Shown here: positions 21,057 to 31,750 of the stretch, piece after piece
Position numbering within the stretch: the first letter of the stretch is position 1
How the letters are laid out: the number at the start of each line of letters is the position of its first letter
Notes under the pieces: model-generated
Seen by the model: only the letters and a program-made list of their open reading frames with translations
Databases searched by the model: none
What the model was told of the DNA's origin: nothing
Assembly: GCF_000002995.4 (NCBI RefSeq)
Contig: NW_025062291.1
Span: forward strand, 1 to 64,000
Reading direction: 5' to 3'
Length of the DNA: 64,000 bases
From: Brugia malayi
Lineage: Eukaryota > Nematoda > Chromadorea > Rhabditida > Onchocercidae
Position numbers and translations under genes: made by a program

Positions 21057-21362
21057 GGGGTGAGTTGCAAGAAGGTTTATGAGGATGAGGATGTCTTGGC
21101 ATTTTACGATAAGTATCCTGATGCACCATTTCACATTTTAGTTGTAATGAAAAGTCAATATATTTCATATGATGATTTTATTTTTAAAGCTTCTGCGGAG
21201 GAAATAGTAGGCTTCTTTAAAACTGTAAGAGAGATAACTTATAAATATAACCTAGAAAAAAACAGGATATAGATTAGTTACTAACTGCGGTGAAACGGGG
21301 AACAAGTTGTGCCGCACTTTCATATGGATATTTTAGGTGATAAAAGATTAGGAAAGCATGTA
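21057..21362 (+). pseudogene. HIT-family nucleotide-binding protein remnant
   Basis: HIT proteins hydrolyse or transfer nucleotidyl groups using an HxHxHxx motif. The fragment reads CKKVYEDEDVLAFYDKYPDA, then PFHILVVMKSQYISYDDFIF, ASAEEIVGFFKTVREITYKY and NLEKN. After a frameshift come GYRLVTNCGETG and, in another frame, RTFHMDILGDKRLG. The motif is HFHMD here, so the last His is Asp. Length fits the usual 110-120 residues less the N-terminal Cys-rich start. Two frameshifts and the motif change make it a pseudogene. Confidence 0.8.
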
Positions 21363-21396
21363 AATTTGTAGTGTTGCTTTCTACGAGTTTTATTAA

Positions 21397-21744
21397 ATGA
21401 GTGAATATTTAGCTATAGCAATTTTTATCTGCGTGTCAATTATACTATCTCTTGCTTTGGGTGTATTGCCTATGTTTCTTGCAATAAGCAAACCAGATAG
21501 TGAAAAACTTTCTACATATGAGTGCGGTTTTAACCCTTTATCAAGAGCAAGAAAAAATTTTGACATTAAGTTTTATTTAGTTTCAATATTATTTATGATA
21601 TTTGACTTAGAAATTGCTTTTCTTTTTCCTTGCGCTATTTCTTTATCTAAAATAAGCTATTGTGGATTTTGGTCTATGATGATATTTCTTGCAATACTTA
21701 CTGTAGGTTTTATCCATGAGTGGTGTAAAGGTGCATTAGAATGG
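21397..21744 (+). pseudogene. nuoA: NADH dehydrogenase subunit A, nearly full length
   Basis: NuoA is a small membrane subunit of respiratory complex I. The frame from ATG at 21397 is uninterrupted and reads MSEYLAIAIFICVSIILSLA then LGVLPMFLAISKPDSEKLST and YECGFNPLSRARKNFDIKFY. LVSILFMIFDLEIAFLFP and FIHEWCKGALEWG follow. Three membrane segments, the YECG motif and the FDLEIAFLFP helix are all present at family length (about 120 residues). Instead of stopping after ALEW it runs through into foreign sequence to 21915, so a fusion would be made if expressed. It is the least damaged bacterial frame in the window. Confidence 0.85.
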
Positions 21745-21930
21745 GGCTTATGCTCGTTTAGAACTTGCATTGTTAGTAGAGTTTCATGCTTTACTTGGCT
21801 CAACAAAATAGACATTCGTTCAACCTCTGCTACTGCACTGGCTATAGTTATTACCATATTAGAGATTATTTTATTTATCTTTTCAATTAAACTTACTTTA
21901 CACTTCGCAAAGTAATTCATTCGTTTTCCA
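21745..21930 (-). pseudogene. Unassigned fragment, minus strand
   Basis: From ATG at 21920 an open frame reads [20 protein letters not shown] then NMVITIASAVAEVERMSILL and LTMQVLNEHKPHSN. It enters antisense nuoA after HKPHS. The alternating hydrophobic and charged pattern looks protein-like. I do not recognise it, and it begins next to the poly-T run. Confidence 0.3.
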
Positions 21931-21939
21931 CATCAATTT

Positions 21940-21947
<8 letters not shown>

Positions 21948-21973
<26 letters not shown>
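21948..21973. repeat. Poly-T run of 26
   Basis: A homopolymer at the 3' edge of the inverted mutS piece. It adds the run of Lys codons seen when the minus frame is translated and marks a junction between fragments. Confidence 0.9.
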
Positions 21974-21975
<2 letters not shown>

Positions 21976-22692
21976 TAAATAATTTTCAATGTTCAATTTG
22001 CTCTGACTAAAACTACGATTGTCCGCTGAAGAAGAGAATGCTTGTTTCATAACTTTGTGTTTATATATCAAATCATTGGAGCTTTCCTTAAGCAGCAATA
22101 ATGCTTCCCTATGTGTACTAGCATCGAGTGTTCCATATGACTCATCTGCAACGCCCTCAACTACTTCATGTAGAAAGATCACCTCCTCTTTCCATTCTTT
22201 TATTCTCACACAGAAACACTTGACACTTTTCAAGTATTTGCTTACTTTAGTATAATGAGTTGCAGAGATAGCGCGGCACTTATTTACATTGTGAATATGT
22301 TCAATTACCGCCTGAGCAATAGATAAGCCATCATACACTCCTGTTCCTCTACCAATTTCATCAAGTATTACCAAGGAACGGTCTGTTGCTTGGTTGACTA
22401 TGGTTGCTGTTTCAATCATCTCCACCATGAAGGTGGAATAACCAGCCGTTATATTATCCGTTGCGCCAACCCTGCTGAATATCTTATCATTCACTCCAAT
22501 ATGTGCACTATCTGCTGGCACAAATGAATCCATATGAGCTAAAATTGCAATGAGAGCGTTTTGCCTCAAGAAAGTGCTTTTTTCAGCCATATTAGGGCCA
22601 GTAATTAGATGTATACCAGACAAATTGATGCTATTTGCAATGAACTTATCGTTAACTTCAACAACTGGGTGTCTTTCATTGCAAGTATTGAA
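21974..22692 (-). pseudogene. mutS: MutS ATPase domain fragment, inverted
   Basis: MutS recognises mismatches; this part is the C-terminal ABC-type ATPase. From about 22690, [13 protein letters not shown] and [20 protein letters not shown] contain the Walker A loop GPNMAGKST with G changed to [21 protein letters not shown] and [18 protein letters not shown] follow (Walker B LDEIGRG and signature STFM intact), then CRAISATHY, with the ATHY His region shortened. The tail [20 protein letters not shown] continues until the frame degrades. It lies in reverse orientation, about 0.65 kb from the N-terminal mutS piece at 23332-23815. The middle domains are missing from both. Confidence 0.88.
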
Positions 22693-22739
22693 TTCCTTCT
22701 ACTGTTTCTGGTTTTATCGGCTCATTTAGTAAAACAATC

Positions 22740-22914
22740 TTTGCTAATCAGGTCTCTGTTGTCGCTGGAGAGGGAAGTGAGATGAAGATTGGCTATGACT
22801 ACGATATATATATATAGCATGTAACTTCGGTGATTTAAAATCGCCAGAGTTAATAGGGGAGCGTCCAAAAAACTTAACTGTTGAACAATTTTGTCTACTA
22901 GCGAATAATATGTA
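22740..22914 (+). pseudogene. rsmA: Probable C-terminal tail of 16S rRNA dimethyltransferase RsmA/KsgA
   Basis: The last 30 codons read FGDLKSPELIGERPKNLTVE then QFCLLANNM and a stop at 22912-22914. R.ENL(S/T)VEQF..LAN is the pattern at the end of KsgA/RsmA. A short AT run (about 22805-22818) and a different, unassigned open stretch (VSVVAGEGSEMKIGYDYD) come before it. The assignment rests on a short tail only. Confidence 0.4.
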
Positions 22915-23331
22915 AATTACTTAATTTGTTGATAAAAATATTAAAAAAGTATTTTCAGTTTGCTATACAATTCAAAGGTACACCATTTCACAATAAAATA
23001 GGGAATTTTGCCCAAAGATAGAAATAGGCAAGGGTTTCTGTTTTTTTTCTCTGGTTGCTATTTCTACGCTGTGATTCAATTTAGCAAAAAGATTACATGT
23101 ATACCTTCCGCAAATGGCAGTTTGGGCTTTTCAAAAAGCCAAAATTCTATATAATTTTAGTTATAAGTTATGGCTTATAGAAGAGGCTACCACAGATCTA
23201 TTGCATATGCACAATTTTCTAAAAAAATAGTTGTATTGCCTTTGCATAGTATAAAGTATTCCTATGTAAATTCTATGTTATCCATATAATAAAGTTGAAG
23301 CTATTGCTAACGCAACGTATTTAAAAATGTT
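22915..23331. other. Spacer upstream of the mutS N-terminal piece
   Basis: This is probably the native 5' flank of Wolbachia mutS. A 39-codon frame from ATG near 23170 (MAYRRGYHRSIAYAQFSKKI) may be a small gene or chance; I do not recognise it. A GC-containing inverted repeat GGCTTTTCAAAAAGCC lies near 23129-23144. Confidence 0.4.
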
Positions 23332-23815
23332 ATGAACTTCGTAAGAGAAAAAAATACTCCTTTGATGGAGCAATATTTGAACCTAAAAGCTCAATATCAG
23401 GATCATCTGTTATTTTATAGGCTGGGAGATTTTTATGAGTTGTTTTTTGATGATGCTATTAAAGCTGCGAAGTTGCTGAATATAGTACTAACTAAGAGAG
23501 GTAATTTGTATGGGCAAGAGGTACCAATGTGTGGAGTTCCAGCGCATAGTAGTGAATCTTACCTTCATAAGTTAATAGATTTAGGATTCAAAGTAGCAAT
23601 CTGCGATCAGTTAGAAACTGCTGATGAAGCAAAAAGCAGGGGCTATAAATCTATAGTAAAACGTGATGTAGTGCAAATTGTAACTCCAGGAACAGTTGTT
23701 GAAGATTCGCTATTAGAGGATAAAAACAGCAATTATCTTGCGTCCATAGTTAAACAAAATGGGGAGTATGCTATTGGCTGGCTTGAATTATCAACAGGAT
23801 GCATGTTTTACACGA
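23332..23815 (+). pseudogene. mutS: MutS N-terminal mismatch-binding domain fragment
   Basis: From ATG at 23332 it reads [20 protein letters not shown], then [20 protein letters not shown]. That contains the FYELF motif, whose Phe and Glu contact the mismatched base. [40 protein letters not shown] and [20 protein letters not shown] follow. It is open and well preserved through about 160 residues (domain I and the start of domain II) and is then cut after ELSTGCMF by the junction with nth. Confidence 0.9.
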
Positions 23816-24081
23816 GGGTTTTTGTGTTTGCAAACATATCTACCATGTAAAACTAGCCAGTGATGAGCATAGAGTAGGTATTTTTTTGGAACTACATTTA
23901 AAAGAGATTTCTCTGTTTTGAACACGTCTTTTTCTTTCACAAGGCCAATTTTATTGCTCACTCTAAAAACATGAGTATCAACTGCCAATGTTGGAATGCC
24001 AAGTCCCGAATTTAAAAATACATTAGCACTCTTTCTCCCAACTCCTGGCAAAGACACCAAGTCGTCAAAATTGGGAGACAT
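23806..24081 (-). pseudogene. nth: Endonuclease III fragment
   Basis: Endonuclease III removes oxidised pyrimidines in base excision repair. From 24081: [20 protein letters not shown] contains the helix-hairpin-helix LPGVGRKSA with the catalytic Lys. [20 protein letters not shown] follows with the catalytic Asp in VDTH. VSNKIGLVKEKDVFKTEKSL and [20 protein letters not shown] come next, where the first Cys of the 4Fe-4S cluster remains. The sequence then departs (NPRVKHASC) and the other cluster Cys are lost. The N-terminal half is missing too. About 85 of 210 residues remain. Confidence 0.88.
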
Positions 24082-24284
24082 AGCAATAAGAATAGTAAGA
24101 AGAGAGCCGAGTGTTCAGGTTACAGTATGTGATATAAATCAAAACATGCTAAGTAGAGGACGTAATAAAGCCATAAACTCAAATCAGCTTAATTTTAATT
24201 GGGTGTGTGCAAACGCAGAAGTTTGCCATTTGAAGACTCTGAGTTCGACTGTTGCACAATAGCTTTTGGTATTCGGATCCTCTC
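24078..24284 (+). pseudogene. ubiE: UbiE-type methyltransferase fragment
   Basis: UbiE methylates the ubiquinone/menaquinone ring using S-adenosylmethionine. The piece reads [20 protein letters not shown] then [20 protein letters not shown] and FNWVCANAE. After a one-base shift [18 protein letters not shown] follows. These are SAM-binding motif I (partial), the acidic end of strand 2 (CDIN), and the LPF...[11 protein letters not shown] signature of UbiE. It is truncated on both sides, at nth and at the ftsH piece. Confidence 0.85.
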
Positions 24285-24289
24285 AGAGT

Positions 24290-24520
24290 CGTCACTAGAG
24301 ACCGTCTTTCCAGCCCATCATTACGTGCATATTCAAAGCTACCCATAGTAACAGTCTTCTTATTTCTGCTCTTTCATTCACTAAATTTACTAGGTCACTA
24401 CCCCCTCCCCTTCTCCCCCCCCCCCCAAAACCAGGTGTCCCTCTCGCAACTGTCTTCACTGGTGCTATTGATATCTTCTTTATATATGTATTAAATATCT
24501 TCTTTATATCGGGCAAACAA
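24290..24520 (-). pseudogene. ftsH: FtsH remnant, end of AAA domain
   Basis: From 24516: PDIKKIFNTYIKKISIAPVK, then TVARGTPGFGGGGR, a long Gly run caused by an expanded poly-C tract (about 24414-24427), then DLVNLVNERAEIRRLL and MMGWKDGL. This follows FtsH in order: PD..GR..IL.VH..K.P.A.DVD, ARGTPGFSGADLANLVNEAAL, and the DKVMMG..R segment. It falls between the other two ftsH pieces in protein order and overlaps neither. Confidence 0.78.
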
Positions 24521-25750
24521 ATAGTAATGTGTGGATCAAAACAACCAGGTCTAAGCAGTGCATTACGAAACCTTCATAAATTTTAAAATAGTGCGTAACT
24601 TTAATTTTAGTACTTAATAATCTCTCTATATTGCATTACAGTCAAGAAAAATAAACACTGAATACCTTTTCTACAGTCTTACAATTTAATTTTCTAATAA
24701 AATGCTAGATTTTCAGTAGAAAAATCCGGTAAAGGCACAATTTTTTATTGTGCTTTAAGTAAATATACTTTTAACGTTATTATTAATCTGTTACGATATT
24801 AAACAGATATTTTCTAAAAAAAAAATGAACAAATACGAAATTTTACAAGTTTCTATAAAAAGTATTACATAGATTGAAGAATACTGAGAATACGCTATAA
24901 GTACTAGATCAGAGTCAACTAAACGTAGAAGATAAAGTTGAACAAATGGGTCTTCTAGAAGAAATTAGACATGAGACTATCTCCCACAATATAATAAAAG
25001 AATCATTAGCATAAACACGTACTCCTAGTAACAAAAAGAAAGGTGATAGTTGACAGCTAAAGTTAATAGAGAGGATGCATAAAAGCAACAGTGCTATTTC
25101 CATTGACCGTAAAATCCTTTGTCCAAAGTTAAAACTGAGTGCCAAAATTTACGGAGGCTATCTCAATCTGAACCCAGTAGCTTAGAAAAACTAAAAGAAC
25201 TTTTTTTTTTTTTTTTTTTTTTGCTGACTTAGTCAAACTCATTCGTGCAGTAGTTTCTATAAAATCGCAGCAAAAGAAATATTTCCTAAGTTAGGCAAAT
25301 TTTTCAGCGACAATATAGATAGAATAATTGAAAAACAGAAGAAAGACAAGGTTACTAATACACAGAAGATTACTACTCAAAGCAGATTGAACTTGGCTCA
25401 TTATGCTTGCAGCAAATAGGTTTTACGTCACACCATGCATACTTCTTATCAGCACCTATATCTGATTTCTGTTATGGTTTAGTTTTACTTTTGGTTCGGT
25501 GGTCATCAAATTTATCAAAGATGTCTATAAGCAGCTCATTAACAAGGTACAATCATGTGTGAAACTCAACGGAAAGAATGATTGGAACATGCAGGAAATT
25601 TACTGAGTTTATTCAACCATACATAAAAGAGAAACTCATTGTAAAGGTCAAAGTTAATGCAAGGATCAACAGTGTTGAGAATCTGCACTTCATTTTCAAT
25701 AAAGTGAATCATCCCTCTCCTTTAGAGAAGGCAGATAAATTTAGTCCATT
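24521..25750. other. Degraded region, no gene recognised
   Basis: Short protein-like pieces occur in several frames on the + strand: VEDKVEQMGLLEEIRHETIS (about 24932), EIFPKLGKFFSDNIDRIIEK (about 25280) and TCRKFTEFIQPYIKEKLIVK (about 25585), the last continuing to NARINSVENLHFIFNKVNHP. They look like remnants of bacterial protein(s) with many stops, and I cannot name them. A poly-T run of 22 lies at 25201-25222. Confidence 0.4.
24735..24753 (+). terminator. Possible rho-independent-type hairpin
   Basis: GCACAAT and ATTGTGC form a 7-bp perfect stem around a loop of five T, followed by TTT. It may be a leftover bacterial terminator; no intact gene ends here. Confidence 0.35.
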
Positions 25751-26499
25751 GATATTTAAAATTATTAAAACATATTTTAATAATTACACTGGCCAAATGA
25801 CCACAATGTATGCAACCACTACCTATGCAATGCACACAAATTAATCAATTAAGTTCAAAATATCCCACGATGTATGTGACCAGTACCTATGCAATGCACA
25901 CAAATTAATCAATTAAGTTCAAAATATCCATTTTTTTTTTAATTAATTGATATTTTTCAAAATTTTAACATTTATTTAAAACTAGTTTTTGATATTTACT
26001 ACTATTTATTTTGTAGATTAATATGCAAAATTCTAATAAATTAATGAATTTTCATAAAATTTGACACTTAAATTTGAAATAAAAATTAACTTCAATTGTA
26101 AGAATGAATTAAAACCCTGATAAATTAAAAATTTAATCAATCCCGCTAGTCGAATATTGATTGAAACTTAATTATTAAAGTTTATTTAGTTATTTATGCT
26201 GATCAAATGAGCAACCGTAGATGACCAGCACCTGTGCAATACATACAAATTAATCAAATAAGTTCAACATAACCATTTTTTTTTCAATGAATTGATATTT
26301 TTCAATATTTTAACATTTATTTAAAACTAGTTTTTGATATTTACTACTATTTATTTTGTAGATTAATATGCAAAATTCTAATAAATCAATGAATTTTCAT
26401 AAAATTTGACGCTTATATTTGAAATAAAAATTAATTTCAACTGTAAGAGTGAATTAGAACAGTGGCAAATTAAAAGTTTAATTAATTTTGCTTCTAAAA

Positions 26500-29400
26500 T
26501 ATCATTCAGAACTCAATTCTTAAAGTTTATTTAATTATTCATGCTGATCAAATGACCACGAGGTACGTGACCAGTACCTATGCAATGCACACAAATTAAT
26601 CAATTAAGTTCAAAATATCCATTTTTTTTTTTTAATTAATTGATATTTTTCAAAATTTTAACATTTATTTAAAACTAGCTTTTGATATTTACCACAATTT
26701 ATTTTGTAGATTAATATGCAAAATTCTAGTAAATTAATGAATTTTCATAAAATTTAAATTTTAAATTTGAAATAAAAATGAATTATATTTGTGAGAATGA
26801 ATTAAAACCGTCAAAAATCGAAAATTAAAATAGTTTTGCTAATTAATACTGATTAAAACTTAATTATTAAAGTTTATTTTAATATTTCTGCTGGTCAAAT
26901 GACCACTATGTATGCGACCAGTACCTGTGCAATGAACACAAATTTAATCAATTGACTTCAAAATAACTAATTTAATGAAATATATATTTTAGCAGTTTTA
27001 CATTTAATTAATGTAAAATTTGATATTACTAGGAATTATAGAAAAAAAGTCTAATATACAAAAAAGGTTTTGATTCATTGCAAATCATTAAACTTTCATA
27101 AAATTCTATCTTAAGATTTCAAACAAAAATTAATTTTAGCTGCAGAAATGAATTAAATCTACGACAAATTAAAAATCTTATTAATTTTGTTTCTCAAATA
27201 TTAAAAAAAGCTTAGTTATTGAAGTATATTTTCTTATTTATGTTGTCAATTGACCACACCGTAACTGACCGTTATCCATGCAACGCATAAAATTAATCAA
27301 TTGAGTTCAAAATAACTAATTTTTTTTAATGAATTGATAATTTTTAATAGTTTTAACATTTAATTAAAATCAAAATTGATAAAACTAGAAAATATTTTCC
27401 CGTTCAATATATAAAAACTCTTGCAAATTATAAAATTTTCACCAGAATCAATTTTTAGATTTGAAATAATGCTTAAGCCTAAGCCTAAGTATACCTTAAG
27501 CCAAAGCCTAAGCATTATTTTATTATTTAAGATGTCAAATGACCACAATGTGTGTGACCAGTATCTATGCAACGCTTATAAATTAATCAACTAAGTTCAA
27601 AATATCTAACTTTTTTTAATGAATTGATATTTTTAATAGTTTCAACATTTAATTAAAATGAAAATTGAGAAAACTAGAAATTATTTTCCCGTTTAATATA
27701 CAAAAACTGTTGCAAATTATAAAATTTTCACCAAAATTGATTTTTAGATTTGAAATAATGCTTAAGCCTAAGCCTAAGTATACCCTAAGCCTAAGCCTAA
27801 GCATTATTTTATTATTTAAGATGTCAAATGACAACAATGTATGTGACCAGTTCCCGCACTATGCGTATGTAATAATCAATTTTTTTTTTATTAAATGATA
27901 TTTTTTAATACTTTTAACATCCTTTGAAATTAAATTTTGATAATAGTAGGACTTCTTACCTAGTTTAGTATGCAAAACACCCGTACAAATTATGGGATTT
28001 TTATAAATGTATTATTTAAATTTGAAATATAAATTAATTTCAATCGTAAGAATGAATTAAAATCGTGAAAAATTAAAAATTTAATTAATTTTGCTAATAA
28101 AATATTGATTAAAACTTAATTTCTAAAGTTTATTTTATTATTTTTGCTTGTCAAATGACCACGCTGTGTGTGACCAGTACCTTGCAACGCATAAAATTCA
28201 ATCAATTAAGTACAAAATATCTATTTCTTTAATGATTTGAGATTTTTTAATACTTTAAATTTAATTAAAATTAGTTTTTGATGATTTGATATTATTTAAT
28301 ATTTTAACATTATAATGATTTGATATTATTTAATATTTTAACATTTAATTAAGATTAAATTTGATAATAGCAGGGTTTTTTCCCAGTTTATTACGCAAAA
28401 ATTCTTACAAATTATAGAATTTTCGCAAAAATCAATTTTAAATTTGAATTAAAAATTAGCATTAAATGCAAAAATGAATTAGATCGATGACTAATTAAAA
28501 ATTTTATTATTTTCGCAACTGAAATTTTAATCAAAACTCAATTTCTAAACTTGATTTTATTATTTTTGCTGGTCAAACGACCACAATGTATGTGACCAGT
28601 ATCCATGCAATGCATGTAAATTAATCAATTAAGTTCAAAATATCTATTTGTTTTAAGGAATTGAAATTTTTCAATATTTTGTCATTTAATTCAAATTACT
28701 TTTTGATATTGCTAGAATTTATTTTATAGATTAATATGCAAAATTCTAATAAATTCATAAATTTTATGCGTTGCATACGTACCAGTCACTTACGGTGTGG
28801 TCAATTGACACATAAATAAGAAAATAAACTTTAATAACTTAGTTTTTTTTTTAATATTCGAGAAGTGAAATTAATAAGATTTTTAATTTGTCGTAGATTA
28901 AATTCATTTCTGCAGCTAAAATTAATTTTCATTTGAAATCTCAAGATCAAATTTTATGAAAATTTTATGATTTGCAATGAATCAAAACATTTTTGTATGT
29001 TAGACTACGAAAAATTTCTAGTAATAACAAATTTTAATTAAATGTTAAAACTGTTAAAAAAAAATATATATATATATATTCATTAAAAAAGTTAGATATT
29101 TTGAGCTTAAATGATTAATTTATATGCATTGCAAGGGTACTGGTCATTTACAGTTGGTGAATTGATCAGCATAAATAATTAAGCAAACTTTAAAAGTTAA
29201 GTTTTAATCAATATTTGGTTAGCAAAATTAATTAAATTTTCAATTCGTGACGGTTTTAATTCATTCTTACAATTAAAATCAATTTTTATTCCAAATTTAA
29301 ATATCAAAATTTAACAAAATTCAATATTTTTTTAAGGTTTCGTATAATGAATTATAAAATAAATTCCAGTAATGTCAAAAATTTATTTTAATTAAGTGCT

Positions 29401-31750
29401 AAAATATTTAAAAATATCAATTCTTTAAAAAAAATAGATAATTTGAGCTTAATTGATTAATTTACAAGCGTTGCATAGATACTGTGTCATTTGACAACAA
29501 TTAAATAAGCTTTAATTTTTAAATTCTGATTAAAATTTCAGTTGTGAAAATAATAAAATTTTTAATTAGTCATAGATCTAACTCATTTTTACAATTAATG
29601 CTAATTTTTATTTCAAATTTAAAATTGATTTTATAAAAATCCTATAATTTGTAAGAATTTTTGCATAATAAACTGGAAAACAAACCCTACTATTATCAAA
29701 TTTAATCTTAATTAAATGTTAAAAAATTAAGAAATATCAAAACATTAAAAAAATAGGTATTTTGAACATAATTCATAAGCGTTGAATAGTACTGGTCACA
29801 TACATCGCGGTAATTTGACATTTTAAATAATAAAAAAGTGCTTAGGCTTAGGCTTAGGGTATATTTAGGCTTAGGCTTAAGCATTATTTCAAATCTAAAA
29901 ATTGATTTTGGTGAAAATTTTATAATTTGCAACAGTTTTTGTATATTAAACGAGGAAATAATTTCTAGTTTTATCAATTTTGATTTTAATTAAATGTTAA
30001 AATATCGAAAATCATCAATTAATTAAAATAAAATGGATATTTTGAACTTAATTGATTAATTTGTGTGCATTGCATAGGTACTGGTCGCATACATTGTGGT
30101 CATTTGACCAGCATAAATATTTGAATAAACTTTAATAATTAAGTTTTAATCAATATTTGATTAGCAAAACTAATTAAATTTTAAATTAGTGACGGTTTTA
30201 ATTCATTCTCACAATTATAATAAATTTTTATTTCAAAAAATCTGGATTTTGTGAAACATATTAATCTACAAAATAAATTCTAGCAATATCAAAAAGTAAT
30301 TTTAAATAATTGTTAAAATATTAAAAAATAACAAATCATTAAAAAAATAGATATTTTGTACTTAATTGATTGAATTTTATGCGTTGCAAGGTACTGGTCA
30401 CACACACCGTGGTCATTTGACCAGCAAAAATAATAAAATAAACTTTAGAAATTAATTAAATTTTTAATTTTTCACGATTTTAATTCATTCTTACAATTAA
30501 AATTAATTTATATTTCAAATTTAAATAATACAATTATAAAAATCCATAATTTGTACGGGTATTTGCATACTGAACTAGGTAAGAATTCCTACTATTATCA
30601 AAATTTAATTTCAAAGGATGTTAAAGTATTAAAAAAAAATCATTTAATAAAAAAAAAAATTGATGATTATATACGCATAGTGCGGGAACTGTCACATACA
30701 TTGTGGTCATTTGACATCTTAAATAATAAAATAATGCTTAGGCTTTGGCTTAAGGTATACTTAGGCTTAGGCTTAAGCATTATTTCAAATCTAAAAATTG
30801 ATTCTGGTGAAAATTTTATAATTTGCAAGAGTTTTTATATATTGAACGGGAAAATATTTTCTAGTTTTATCAATTTTGATTTTAATTAAATGTTAAAACT
30901 ATTAAAAATTATCAATTCATTAAAAAAAATTAGTTATTTTGAACTCAATTGATTAATTTTATGCGTTGCATGGATAACGGTCAGTTACGGTGTGGTCAAT
31001 TGACAACATAAATAAGAAAATATACTTCAATAACTAAGCTTTTTTTAATATTTGAGAAACAAATTAATAAGATTTTTAATTTGTCGTAGATTTAATTCAT
31101 TTCTGCAGCTAAAATTAATTTTTGTTTGAAATCTTAAGATAGAATTTTATGAAAGTTTAATGATTTGCAATGAATCAAAACCTTTTTTGTATATTAGACT
31201 TTTTTTCTATAATTCCTAGTAATATCAAATTTTACATTAATTAAATGTAAAACTGCTAAAATATATATTTCATTAAATTAGTTATTTTGAAGTCAATTGA
31301 TTAAATTTGTGTTCATTGCACAGGTACTGGTCGCATACATAGTGGTCATTTGACCAGCAGAAATATTAAAATAAACTTTAATAATTAAGTTTTAATCAGT
31401 ATTTATTTAGCAAAACTATTTTAATTTTCGATTTTTGACGGTTTTAATTCATTCTCACAATTATAATTCATTTTTATTTCAAATTTAAAATTTAAATTTT
31501 ATGAAAATTCATTAATTTACTAGAATTTTGCATATTAATCTACAAAATAAATTGTAGTAAATATCAAAAGCCAGTTTTAAATAAATGTTAAAATTTTGAA
31601 AAATATCAATTAATTAAAAAAAAAATGGATATTTTGAACTTAATTGATTAATTTGTGTGCATTGCATAGGTACTGGTCACATACATCGTGGTCATTTGAT
31701 CAGCATAAATAATTAAATAAACTTTAAGAATTGAGTTTTGATTAAAATTT
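26500..31750. repeat. Inverted repeat, centre about 29125
   Basis: The arms are about 26500-27560 and 30690-31750 (27360-27572 pairs with the end of the stretch 30551-30889). The unusual tract variant GGCTTTGGCTTAAGGTATAC is shared. The left arm also has a direct copy at about 51010-52070. Confidence 0.75.
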
